From: Terriglobia bacterium
Lineage (GTDB): Bacteria; Acidobacteriota; Terriglobia; Acidiferrales; UBA7541
DNA length: 64,000 nt
Direction of reading: 5' to 3'
Assembly (NCBI GenBank): GCA_020073585.1
Contig: JAIQEV010000010.1
Span: 1 to 64,000, forward strand
The translations under genes and the position numbers were made by a program. The notes beneath the pieces are model-generated. The model saw only the letters and a program-made list of their open reading frames with translations. It was not told where the DNA came from and did not search any database. Below, one piece after another: positions 27,689 to 35,820 of this stretch (its first letter is position 1; each line of letters starts with the position of its first letter).

Positions 27689-27720
27689 AAACGCCCGGAG
27701 GCTTGCGCCTCCGGGCGTTT
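27689..27720. terminator. Bidirectional Rho-independent terminator between the two nuo units
   Basis: A perfect 14-bp stem (27689-27702 with 27707-27720, loop TTGC). The left arm is AAACGCCCGGAGGC. On the plus strand it is followed by TTTCTCG; on the minus strand by TTCTTGTTC after the stem's own terminal U's. It ends both nuo cluster 1 (plus) and atpE (minus). Just before it, 27611-27645 has a degenerate GTTGAAAGTTA repeat similar to the minus strand of 55305-55340. Confidence 0.88.
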
Positions 27721-27743
27721 CTCGAAACTCTTCTGTTTTCCGG

Positions 27744-28055
27744 TTAGACCTTCACGAAGATGATGACCAGCGTGAGCAGGGCCAGGGTCTCGATGAACAC
27801 CAGGCCGAGAATCATGGCCGTGCGGATCGCGGCCGCCGCTCCGGGATTCCGCGCCATGCCTTCGCAAGCCGCGGAGGCCACCCTGGACTGCCCCAGCGCG
27901 CCGCCGAAGGCCGCCAGCGCCATACCGAACGCCGCGGCGATGGCGATCGCCCCGCTCTTGCCGCCGCCTGCCGCTTCCGTACCCTGCGCAAACGCGGCCG
28001 GCGCCACCAGCAGAGCCGTCACGAGCGCACTGAGCATGAACGTCACTTTTTTCAT
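27744..28055 (-). CDS. atpE: ATP synthase F0 subunit c
   Basis: A 103-residue proteolipid with an N-terminal signal-like segment (MKKVTFMLSALVTALLVAPA) before the usual two helices. Helix 1 has FGGALGQSRVASAAC, the polar loop is CEGMARNPG, and helix 2 holds the ion-binding Glu in LVFIETLALLTLVI. Aligned on A-R-x-P, a Gln occupies the position of the Q32 ligand and a Thr follows the Glu. The Tyr seen in sodium c-rings is Leu, so ion specificity is undecided. A near-perfect AAAGGAGG lies seven bases before ATG 28055, fitting the high synthesis needed for a ring subunit. Confidence 0.92.
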   Translation of the reverse strand: MKKVTFMLSALVTALLVAPAAFAQGTEAAGGGKSGAIAIAAAFGMALAAFGGALGQSRVASAACEGMARNPGAAAAIRTAMILGLVFIETLALLTLVIIFVKV

Positions 28056-28158
28056 TACTGCCTCCTTTAAATTGCCGCCAGGAGGTGGTTCCCGGCTCGA
28101 CGTGCTGCCAACCGGTCTCACACTGGAGCGGCCGAACAAACCCGAAAAACGCGCGCGG

Positions 28159-28974
28159 CTAGTGCTCTTCCGCGGTGGCCATCCCGATATAGATCGCCGG
28201 GAGCAGCGTGAACACGTAGCTCTGAATGATCGCAACGAAAAGGTGCAGCCCGATAAAGATCAGCGGGATGCTGGCCGGGAAGACCCCCAGAAGCACGCCC
28301 AGCACCGGGCTCTTGGACCAGCCCCAGGCCACCGGCTGGACCAGGAGGCCCAGAAAAATCACATACAGCAGCTCGCTGGCAAAAATATTGGCCCACAGAC
28401 GAACGGTGAGAGAAAGCACGCGCGAGCAGGCGCTGATGATCTCCACGGGGAAAATCAGCCCGGACAGGGCCTTGACCGGCCCCGCGAACGTTTTCAAATA
28501 GCCGCCGACACCGTGATGGCGAATGCCCTGCAAGTTGAAATAGAAAAAGGTGAGAATGGCGCAGGCGAGGGGCACGGTCTTCTCCGTCGTCGGCGAAGAG
28601 AAGAGCGGAAAAATGCCCAGGACGCTGGACAGCAGGATGAAGATGGAAATCGAACCGACCACCGGCACGCAGCGCAATCCCTCATGGCCGGCGTTCTCTT
28701 CCAGCAAGTCGCGGATCCCGAAGCCGATGGGATTGGTGAGTAGCAGCTCGGCCACCTGCTGCGCGCCGCCGGGGCGTTCGACCGAAAGCCGGGAACGCAG
28801 CCAGAGCGCCAGGAGCGTGCCCAGGAGGAGCACCACCAGGGCCATCACAACGTGCTCGGGAATGGGGAGTTCGGGGTCCGCCGGATGGATATGCAGCGCG
28901 GAGAGCAGCGCGAGGGCGAGAGAGCCCAGGTAGTGATTGACGAAGTGAGTCAGCCCGCTTACGTGATGTTCCAT
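28159..28974 (-). CDS. atpB: ATP synthase F0 subunit a
   Basis: A 271-residue membrane subunit forming the ion half-channels next to the c-ring. The essential Arg is in LSLTVRLWANIFASELLYV; the N-terminal LPIPEHVVMALVVLLLG and C-terminal FVAIIQSYVFTLLPAIYIGM helices are typical. ATG 28974 places the start five bases after the AtpI-like gene stop; the frame is open further upstream but without similarity. It precedes atpE by 103 bases. Confidence 0.93.
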   Translation of the reverse strand: MEHHVSGLTHFVNHYLGSLALALLSALHIHPADPELPIPEHVVMALVVLLLGTLLALWLRSRLSVERPGGAQQVAELLLTNPIGFGIRDLLEENAGHEGLRCVPVVGSISIFILLSSVLGIFPLFSSPTTEKTVPLACAILTFFYFNLQGIRHHGVGGYLKTFAGPVKALSGLIFPVEIISACSRVLSLTVRLWANIFASELLYVIFLGLLVQPVAWGWSKSPVLGVLLGVFPASIPLIFIGLHLFVAIIQSYVFTLLPAIYIGMATAEEH

Positions 28975-28979
28975 TCGCT

Positions 28980-29372
28980 CTAGTCCAGGGGATGCAGGAT
29001 TTCGTACACACTCGCCGCCAGCGTCGCGGCTCCCAAAGCACACAGACCGACTAACATGCTCAAAATGGGAACCTTAAAGATTTTAAAATTAACATAGATC
29101 GCGACGGCGATCAAGACGTAGCGGCCGGCGAAGCGCACCCAGGTCCCCAGCGGAACGCGCGGTTTGGGCGCGCCCTCCTGGGCCGTGGAGAGCAGTTGCA
29201 AGCCGTCCAGGGCGTCCTGCAGCCAGCGGAAATTCAGCCAGGCAAGTAGAGCGCCCACGAACAGACCCAGGCCCCAGCGCCAGCCGTAGCGCACCGCCAC
29301 GATGACGCCCGCCGCAGCGCCGAGAACGGGCGTCAGCCAGAGGATCCTCTGTTCGATGCGTTGGAAGTGCAC
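28980..29372 (-). CDS. atpI: ATP synthase subunit I-like membrane protein
   Basis: A 130-residue protein with four predicted helices: WLTPVLGAAAGVIVAVRYG, WGLGLFVGALLAWLNFRWL, VLIAVAIYVNFKIF and MLVGLCALGAATLAA. This matches the ATP synthase I family encoded before atpB, thought to assist c-ring assembly or magnesium supply. The chosen start is GTG 29372, preceded by TGAGG and overlapping no other gene; it lies four bases after the atpZ stop. Five bases separate it from atpB. Confidence 0.78.
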   Translation of the reverse strand: MHFQRIEQRILWLTPVLGAAAGVIVAVRYGWRWGLGLFVGALLAWLNFRWLQDALDGLQLLSTAQEGAPKPRVPLGTWVRFAGRYVLIAVAIYVNFKIFKVPILSMLVGLCALGAATLAASVYEILHPLD

Positions 29373-29376
29373 GCCC

Positions 29377-29649
29377 TCAGCGCCCCTTATTTTCGTCGCC
29401 GTTGCCCGGCAGGCGGCGCAGGACGTCGCGCACCCCGGCAATGAAGCCCAGGGCGCCAAAGACCAGCATGAGAACGGGCTTGGTGTGCAGCCAGCGGTCC
29501 AGAAAATAGCCCATCAGCCCGCCCACGACGATCGCCGAGACGAGCACGAAGGGCAGTTCCATGGCCATCGCGAGCTGCTGCGCAGCGGTCGGCGCGGGCC
29601 GCTTGCCCGGCGGGGGGGTGGCTCCGGTGGTGGAGGGCTTATCGTCCAA
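29377..29649 (-). CDS. AtpZ/AtpI family F0F1-ATPase accessory protein
   Basis: A 90-residue protein with a Pro-rich head and two helices, LPFVLVSAIVVGGLMGYFLD and LMLVFGALGFIAGVRDVLR. This is the usual form of the short AtpZ (ATPase gene 1) family. The start is uncertain. TTG 29649 overlaps the nuoN stop and implies coupling; ATG 29568 would give a shorter protein beginning at the first helix. It links the nuo cluster 2 genes directly to the F0 genes on the same strand. Confidence 0.75.
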   Translation of the reverse strand: MDDKPSTTGATPPPGKRPAPTAAQQLAMAMELPFVLVSAIVVGGLMGYFLDRWLHTKPVLMLVFGALGFIAGVRDVLRRLPGNGDENKGR

Positions 29650-31159
29650 TGGCGAACGCGTAGCGCGCCAGTTGCGCGAAGGGTTCAGGATAAACCCCCG
29701 CGGCGAGGGATACAAATACCGTGACGGTCAGGGCCACGGTCTGCGCCGCGCTGATCTCCGGGAGCGGGGCGTCGCCCGGCTGCTTCATCCAGGCGTGCAC
29801 CACGATGCGGAAGTAGTAGTACAGCGCGGGTACGATGTACAGCGCGGCCAGCACCGCCAGCACCGGGTGATGCGTTTCGATGAGCGACTGCAGAATGTAG
29901 TACTTGCCCATGAAGCCCGCCGTCGGCGGAATGCCCGCGAGCGAGAGCATGAAGATGAGCAGCAGCAGGGCCGCCGCGGGGCTGCGCTGGTAGAGGCCAT
30001 TGAGGTCCTCGAGTTCGTCGCCGATCAGGCCCTTGCGGCGCAGCACGATGACCACCGCGAACGCCCCGATGGTCATGAAGACATAGACGAAGAGGTAGTA
30101 GGCGATGCCCTGGAAGCCGGTGTTATTGCCGCCCACCAGGCCCAGCAGAATGAAGCCCACGTGGGCGATCGAGGAGTAGGCCAGCAGGCGCTTGACGTTG
30201 GTCTGCGTGATGGCCGCGAAGTTGCCCCAGGTGAGCGAGGCCACGGCCACGCCGGCCACGATGTACATCCAGCTGTGGTGCGTGGCCCCGAAAACCGCGA
30301 TGAACAGCCGCAGCAGCAGCGCGAAGCTGGCCGTCTTCGACGCCACGCTGACGTACGCGGTGACCGGCGTGGGCGCGCCTTCGTAGACGTCCGGCGCCCA
30401 CTGGTGGAAGGGCACCGCGGCGATCTTGAAGAACAGGCCCGCGGCCACGGTCACGAAGGCCACGATGGTGAACCAGTCGGTCAGGCCGCCCATCTGCGAA
30501 ATCATCGCGCGCCGCCCCAGCATCTGCCCGATCTGCCCGATGTTCGTCGAGCCGCTCATGCCGTAGAGCAGCGAGAAACCATAGGCCAGAATGCCGGAGC
30601 TGAAGGCGCCCAGCAGGACGTATTTCAGGGCGGCCTCGTTGGAGCGCTTGTCGCGGCGGAGAAAGCCGGTGAGCGCGTAGAAGCTCAGGGCCATGGTCTC
30701 CAGGCCCAGGAACAGCACCACCAGGTCGATGCCCGAGGCCATGAACATCATGCCCACGCAGGCGAAGAGGATCAGCGCGTAGTATTCGCCGTGGTGTTCG
30801 TCCTCGATCTCCAGGTAGCGCACCGAGAGGAGCACGACCAGGGCGGTGGCCGCCAGAAAGATCGCCGCAAAGTACAGGAAGAAGGAATCCACCAGCAGCG
30901 TATCGTGAAAACCGAGAAGATCCGGGCGCTGCGGGTCCACTTCGGCCTGGATCTGCAGGTGCGCGCGCAGCATCCACAGCGTGTAGCCGCTGAAGAGCGT
31001 GCCCATTACCGCCAGCACCGCGTTCAGATACTTGACGCGCGCCTCCACGAAGAAATCGATCAGCAGGATGCCCAGGCCGAACAGCGTGAGCTCGAGCTGC
31101 GGCAGGATGAGGTTGAAGTCCTGGCGGTTGAAGCTGAATTGGGTGAGCGCGCTCTGCAT
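29639..31159 (-). CDS. nuoN: NADH-quinone oxidoreductase subunit N (cluster 2)
   Basis: A 506-residue antiporter-like subunit, second copy. VVLFLGLETMALSFYALTGF has the conserved Glu; KIAAVPFHQWAPDVYEGAPT and KRLLAYSSIAHVGFILLGLV are the lysine helices. It is clearly diverged from the cluster 1 NuoN. It starts nine bases after nuoM2 and its stop is overlapped by the likely TTG start of atpZ. Confidence 0.94.
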   Translation of the reverse strand: MQSALTQFSFNRQDFNLILPQLELTLFGLGILLIDFFVEARVKYLNAVLAVMGTLFSGYTLWMLRAHLQIQAEVDPQRPDLLGFHDTLLVDSFFLYFAAIFLAATALVVLLSVRYLEIEDEHHGEYYALILFACVGMMFMASGIDLVVLFLGLETMALSFYALTGFLRRDKRSNEAALKYVLLGAFSSGILAYGFSLLYGMSGSTNIGQIGQMLGRRAMISQMGGLTDWFTIVAFVTVAAGLFFKIAAVPFHQWAPDVYEGAPTPVTAYVSVASKTASFALLLRLFIAVFGATHHSWMYIVAGVAVASLTWGNFAAITQTNVKRLLAYSSIAHVGFILLGLVGGNNTGFQGIAYYLFVYVFMTIGAFAVVIVLRRKGLIGDELEDLNGLYQRSPAAALLLLIFMLSLAGIPPTAGFMGKYYILQSLIETHHPVLAVLAALYIVPALYYYFRIVVHAWMKQPGDAPLPEISAAQTVALTVTVFVSLAAGVYPEPFAQLARYAFAIGR

Positions 31160-31168
31160 TGCCGTTGG

Positions 31169-32791
31169 CTACCTCGCCGTGCCGATGGGCTGCGCTTCCG
31201 GCGCCGCGCCGCTGGCCGGAGCAGTTGCCGCCGGCTGGGTCTCGGCGGCCGCCGCGGGCAGCTTCGCCGGCTCGGCCTTGTAGTAGCCGGGATTCACACG
31301 TTCGACGATCTCCTGCACCGGCTTTTCCAGGTAGCGGAAGAAGGGCTTGGGGTAAATGCCGATCCAGAAGGCCAGCGCCACCAGCGGGAGCAGCGTGGCG
31401 TACTCGCGCCAGTTCAAATCCGGCAGCTTTTCGTTTTCCGGCTTGGTCACCGGGCCGAACATCACCCGCTGAAAGAGCCACAGCAGGTAGGCCGCGCCGA
31501 GAATCACACCGAGCGCGCCCCAGGCCGCCCAGGCCTTGTTGACCTCGAAGGCGCCGCGCAGAATGGTGAACTCTCCGATGAAGCCGTTGAGCAGCGGCAT
31601 GCCCAGCGAGCTCAGGGTGATGATCAGATAGACCGCCGCGAAATTGGGCATGGGCGTGGAGAGCCCGCCGAACTCGGAGATCAGCCGGGTGTGGCGGCGC
31701 TCGTAGAGCACGCCCACGATGAGGAAGAGCGCCCCGGTGGAGATGCCGTGGTTGATCTGCTGGAGCACGCTGCCGGAAAGGGCGTGCGGGGTGAGGGCAA
31801 AAATTCCCAGCGTGCAGAAGCCCAGGTGGCTGACCGAGCTGTAGGCGATCAGCCGCTTCATGTCCTTCTGCATCATGCACACCAGCGCGCCGTAGATGAT
31901 GCCGACGAGGGAAAGCACGATGACAATGTGAATGATGCGCGCGCGCAGCGCGGGATCTGCGGGCAAGAGCGGCAGCGAGAAGCGGATGAAGCCGTAGGTG
32001 CCCATCTTCAGGAGAACGCCGGCGAGGATCACCGAGCCCGCAGTGGGCGCTTCGGTGTGCGCGTCCGGCAGCCAGGTGTGGAACGGGAACATCGGCACCT
32101 TGATGGCGAAGGCGAAGAAGAAGCCCCAGAACAGCCAGACCTTCAGGGAATCCGGGAACTGCTGCACCGCGGCGAGCAGCGTGGGCACGTCGAAGGTGTA
32201 CGGCGCGCCGGCCTTGGCGGCGTTGAAATAGACCGCCAGGATCGCCAGCAGCATCAGCACCGACCCCGCCAGGGTGTACAGGAAGAACTTGATGGCTGCG
32301 TACAGCCGGCGCTCGCTGCCCCACACGCCGATCAGGAAGTACATGGGCACCAGCATCACTTCCCAGAAGACGTAGAAGAGGAAGAAATCCAGAGCCATGA
32401 AGACGCCCAGCATGCCGGTCTGCAGCAGGAGAAACAGGATGTAGTATTCCTTCTTGCGCGACTGGATGGCGCTCCACGAGGAGAGGATGGAGATCATCCC
32501 CAGCAGGGTGGTCAGCAGCACCAGCAGGAAGCTGATGCCGTCAATCCCCAGCGTGTAGCGCGCCCCGATGGAGGGAATCCACTCCGCGGATTCCTTGAAC
32601 TGGTATCCGGCCACGCCGGCATGGAAGCGCGCGAGCAGCGGCAGCGAGACCACGAAGCCGAGAACTCCGAAGACGTTGCCGAGGATGCGGTGCGCGTCGT
32701 CCCACGCGCGCGGCACCAGCAAGAGCAGGATGGCCCCCGCCAGCGGAGTAAACAGGATCACGCTCAGCAGATGATTTTCGAAAAGACCCAT
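31169..32791 (-). CDS. nuoM: NADH-quinone oxidoreductase subunit M (cluster 2)
   Basis: A 540-residue proton pump subunit, second copy. FYVFWEVMLVPMYFLIGVWG, KVPMFPFHTWLPDAHTEAPT and KRLIAYSSVSHLGFCTLGIF are the hallmark helices. The C-terminus is a low-complexity Ala/Pro tail (PAAAAETQPAATAPASGAA). It sits 12 bases after nuoL2 and nine before nuoN2. Confidence 0.94.
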   Translation of the reverse strand: MGLFENHLLSVILFTPLAGAILLLLVPRAWDDAHRILGNVFGVLGFVVSLPLLARFHAGVAGYQFKESAEWIPSIGARYTLGIDGISFLLVLLTTLLGMISILSSWSAIQSRKKEYYILFLLLQTGMLGVFMALDFFLFYVFWEVMLVPMYFLIGVWGSERRLYAAIKFFLYTLAGSVLMLLAILAVYFNAAKAGAPYTFDVPTLLAAVQQFPDSLKVWLFWGFFFAFAIKVPMFPFHTWLPDAHTEAPTAGSVILAGVLLKMGTYGFIRFSLPLLPADPALRARIIHIVIVLSLVGIIYGALVCMMQKDMKRLIAYSSVSHLGFCTLGIFALTPHALSGSVLQQINHGISTGALFLIVGVLYERRHTRLISEFGGLSTPMPNFAAVYLIITLSSLGMPLLNGFIGEFTILRGAFEVNKAWAAWGALGVILGAAYLLWLFQRVMFGPVTKPENEKLPDLNWREYATLLPLVALAFWIGIYPKPFFRYLEKPVQEIVERVNPGYYKAEPAKLPAAAAETQPAATAPASGAAPEAQPIGTAR

Positions 32792-32803
32792 ACCGTTTGC
32801 CTT

Positions 32804-34912
32804 TCAGCGCGCCAGGTGCCGCATGAGATTTCCGTAGTAGCCGAGCAAAGCCAGCAGCCCCAGCACGATCAGCAGCGCGTAACTCGAAAGCACCCCGGTC
32901 TGCAGCATGCGCACCGGATAGCTCAGCATGCGCACCAGCCGCCCGGTCAGATTCACCAGGCCGTCCACGATCCACTTGTCCCACCAGATGGAGACGCTGG
33001 AAGTGAAGCGCGCGAGCCAGCCCGTGCCGTCCACGCCCAGGCCGTCCACGATCTTGGCGTCGAATACGCCCAGCGCCGTGCCCAGGTCCTTGGTGCGGTT
33101 CACGAACATCGCGTCGTAGATCTCGTCCACGTAATACTTGTTGTAAATCAGCCGGTAGAGCCACGGCGCCGCCGCGGCAATCTTCTCCGGCGTCGCGGGC
33201 TTCCTCAGATAGAACTGGAACGCCAGCCAGATCCCCGCCAAGGCCACGCCGACGGAAGCCAGCATCAGCAGGTATTCGTTCGCCCCGCCATGCGCCGCGG
33301 CTTCCGCGTGCTCCACCGTTCGCGCCGCCACCACCGGCTCCAGGAACTTCTCAAACCGGTTGCCGCCGCCGAGCGCCGCCGGCCAGCCGATCCATCCGCC
33401 GACGACCGAGAGCGCCGCCAAGATCACCAGCGGCACGGTCATCGTCCCGGGCGATTCGTGGATGTGGTGCTCCACGTCGTGGGCCACGCGCGAGGCCCCG
33501 AAAAACGTCAGGTTGACGAGGCGAAACATATAGAACGCCGTCAGCCCCGCCGTCACGAATCCCACGACCCACAACACCGGACTGTGCTCGAAGGCTTTGC
33601 CCAGAATTTCGTCCTTGCTGAAAAATCCGGCCAGCGGCGGGATGCCCGCAATCGCGATCGTTCCGACCAGGAATGTTTTCGCGGTTACCGGAATCCTGCC
33701 CCACAGACCGCCCATCTTGCGCATGTCCTGTTCGCCGGAAAGCGCGTGGATCACGCTGCCGCTGCCGAGGAAGAGCAAGGCCTTGAAGAAGGCGTGGGTC
33801 ATCAAGTGGAAGATGCCCGCGGAAAACGCGCCCACGCCCAGCGCCAGGAACATATAGCCAAGCTGGCTGATCGTGGAATAGGCCATGACTTTCTTGATGT
33901 CGTTCTGCGCCAGGCCCATGGTGGCCGCGAAGACGGCCGTGGTCGCGCCGGCCACGGCCACCACTTCCAGCGCCGCCGGAGCCAACTGGTAGAGCGCGTT
34001 CATCCGCGCCACCATGTACACGCCCGCGGTGACCATCGTCGCCGCGTGAATCAGCGCGCTCACCGGCGTCGGCCCTTCCATGGCGTCCGGCAGCCACACG
34101 TACAACGGAATCTGCGCCGATTTGCCCACCGCGCCCACAAAGAGCAGCAGCCCGATCGCCGTCAGCACCGGCGCGCCGTAGGCCAGCGCTCCGCCGTGCA
34201 CCGCGGCTTCCAGCGCCTGCAGGATGCCGGAGTAGGCCGCCGGATCCGGCAGGCCCTGATTCGTGAAGCGGATGGTGCCCAGCGTCGAAGCAATCAGGAA
34301 AATGCCCAGCAGGAAGCCCGCATCGCCGATGCGGTTGACGATGAACGCCTTCTTCCCCGCATCCGCCGCCGATTTCTTCAGGAAGTAGAAGCCGATCAGC
34401 AGGTAGCTGCACAGCCCGACGCCCTCCCAGCCCACAAACAGCAGCAGGAGGTTGTTGGCCAGCACCAGCGTGAGCATCGCGAACATGAACAGGTTCAGGT
34501 AGCCGAAGTAGCGGTAATAGCCGCCCTCGTGGCCCATGTAGCCGATGGAATACAGATGGATGAGGAAGCCCACGCCGGTGACCACCAGCACCATCACGCT
34601 GGAGAGCGGATCGAGCAGCAGCCCCCAGTCGGCCACGAACTGCACCACCTGCCCGGCGCTGGTGTGCATGGGCCCCGCGGGCACCCAGTCAAACAGGATG
34701 ATCTGCACGGCGCGGTGCGCCGGGTCCACGGCGAGCAATTGCAGCACCGCGCCCGCCGCGTGCACGAAGGCCACAAACACGCTGCCCACGCACAGCACGC
34801 TCACCGCGCCATTCGACAGCCGCCGTCCCAGCAGCAGCATCAGCGCCGCCGTGGCCAGCGGAAACAGCGGAATCAGCCAGATATGCCCGAGAAAGTAGCC
34901 TGTCGGCGTCAT
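32804..34912 (-). CDS. nuoL: NADH-quinone oxidoreductase subunit L (cluster 2)
   Basis: A 702-residue distal proton pump subunit, longer than the cluster 1 copy (662). LFVGWEGVGLCSYLLIGFYF, KSAQIPLYVWLPDAMEGPTP and KVMAYSTISQLGYMFLALGV are intact, and a long C-terminal region after residue ~600 ends with an extra hydrophobic helix. The 73-base gap upstream to nuoK2 contains an interspersed ATTCC...GGAAT element, the only such interruption in the cluster. Confidence 0.94.
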   Translation of the reverse strand: MTPTGYFLGHIWLIPLFPLATAALMLLLGRRLSNGAVSVLCVGSVFVAFVHAAGAVLQLLAVDPAHRAVQIILFDWVPAGPMHTSAGQVVQFVADWGLLLDPLSSVMVLVVTGVGFLIHLYSIGYMGHEGGYYRYFGYLNLFMFAMLTLVLANNLLLLFVGWEGVGLCSYLLIGFYFLKKSAADAGKKAFIVNRIGDAGFLLGIFLIASTLGTIRFTNQGLPDPAAYSGILQALEAAVHGGALAYGAPVLTAIGLLLFVGAVGKSAQIPLYVWLPDAMEGPTPVSALIHAATMVTAGVYMVARMNALYQLAPAALEVVAVAGATTAVFAATMGLAQNDIKKVMAYSTISQLGYMFLALGVGAFSAGIFHLMTHAFFKALLFLGSGSVIHALSGEQDMRKMGGLWGRIPVTAKTFLVGTIAIAGIPPLAGFFSKDEILGKAFEHSPVLWVVGFVTAGLTAFYMFRLVNLTFFGASRVAHDVEHHIHESPGTMTVPLVILAALSVVGGWIGWPAALGGGNRFEKFLEPVVAARTVEHAEAAAHGGANEYLLMLASVGVALAGIWLAFQFYLRKPATPEKIAAAAPWLYRLIYNKYYVDEIYDAMFVNRTKDLGTALGVFDAKIVDGLGVDGTGWLARFTSSVSIWWDKWIVDGLVNLTGRLVRMLSYPVRMLQTGVLSSYALLIVLGLLALLGYYGNLMRHLAR

Positions 34913-34929
34913 GCCGCGTCCCGACTCCC

Positions 34930-34970
34930 GTCATTCCGAGGGCCGGCGCAGCCGACCCGAGGAATCTCTC
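34930..34970. repeat. ATTCC...GGAAT interspersed element inside nuo cluster 2
   Basis: GTCATTCCGAGGG, a GGCGCAGCC core, then GAGGAATCTCTC. It is the fourth copy of the element seen at 6732, 6845 and 7681, with a longer centre. It occupies most of the nuoK2-nuoL2 gap, where it could fold into a stem in the mRNA. Confidence 0.82.
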
Positions 34971-34985
34971 TTCTCTTCCGCGCTG

Positions 34986-35288
34986 CTACCACTTCAACAA
35001 ATCCATCTCATCCGCCAGCACCGTCTCGCGGTTGCGGAAAAAGGCGATGATGATGCCCAGCCCCACCGCGGCCTCCGCCGCCGCATCGGTCACGATGAAA
35101 ATCGCGAACACCTGCCCGGCCACGTCTCCGAACAGCCGCGAAAACGCCACCAGGTTGATGTTCACCGCGTTCAGAATCAGCTCGATGGACATCAGGATGA
35201 CGATGACGTTGCGCCGCGTCAGCACCCCGATCACCCCGATGGTGAACAGCGCCAGGCTCAGAAACAGATAATGGTTCACAGACAGCAT
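34986..35288 (-). CDS. nuoK: NADH-quinone oxidoreductase subunit K (cluster 2)
   Basis: A 100-residue, three-helix subunit, second copy. [20 protein letters not shown] and [20 protein letters not shown] hold the two proton-path glutamates. It starts seven bases after the nuoJ2 stop. It is followed by the element-containing gap before nuoL2. Confidence 0.94.
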   Translation of the reverse strand: MLSVNHYLFLSLALFTIGVIGVLTRRNVIVILMSIELILNAVNINLVAFSRLFGDVAGQVFAIFIVTDAAAEAAVGLGIIIAFFRNRETVLADEMDLLKW

Positions 35289-35295
35289 CGCCGCC

Positions 35296-35820
35296 TCACA
35301 CCTTCTTCTTGGCCATCACCACCGCGCCGATCATGGCCACCAGCAGCAGCAGCGAGGCAATCTCAAACGGCAGCAGGTACGGCCCGAACAGGCTATGCGC
35401 CACCGCCTCGGCGTTGGCCGGCAGCTTCTCCGCCGGCGCCGCCACGGAAACCGGCAGCGGCAGCGTCTTCTTCCCCGGCTGCCCCGCCCACCACAGCATG
35501 GCCCCTACCTGCCCGGCCAGCGCCAGGGTCACCAGCAGCGCCACCCACTTCTGGCGGCTGAACTGGATCTGCTGCAGCGCCACGTCCAGATTGACCAGCA
35601 TGATCACGAAGACGAACAGCACCATGATCCCGCCGACATACAGAATGATCTGCACGACGAAGAGAAACTCAGCGCGCAACTGCAGAAAGATTCCCGCGGT
35701 GGCCAGCAGCGCCGTGATCAGAAAGACCGCGCTGTGCACCGCGTTGCGCCGCGTCACCACCAGCGCCGCGGAGACCACCGCGATCCCCCCGAAAACGTAG
35801 AAAATCACCTTATCCAGCAT
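35296..35820 (-). CDS. nuoJ: NADH-quinone oxidoreductase subunit J (cluster 2)
   Basis: A 174-residue membrane subunit, second copy, with [20 protein letters not shown] as the characteristic helix 3 and [20 protein letters not shown] at the end. The loop between helices 4 and 5 is Pro/Ala-rich. Its ATG at 35820 overlaps the end of nuoH2 by 11 bases, leaving no room for nuoI. Confidence 0.93.
   Translation of the reverse strand: MLDKVIFYVFGGIAVVSAALVVTRRNAVHSAVFLITALLATAGIFLQLRAEFLFVVQIILYVGGIMVLFVFVIMLVNLDVALQQIQFSRQKWVALLVTLALAGQVGAMLWWAGQPGKKTLPLPVSVAAPAEKLPANAEAVAHSLFGPYLLPFEIASLLLLVAMIGAVVMAKKKV

Noticed and set aside
29561-35050. An 1829-codon open frame on the plus strand opposite nuo cluster 2
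   Set aside because: It is antisense to five well-supported nuo genes, has a His/Arg/Glu/Gln-rich composition typical of the reverse complement of hydrophobic GC-rich genes, and has no recognisable domain.
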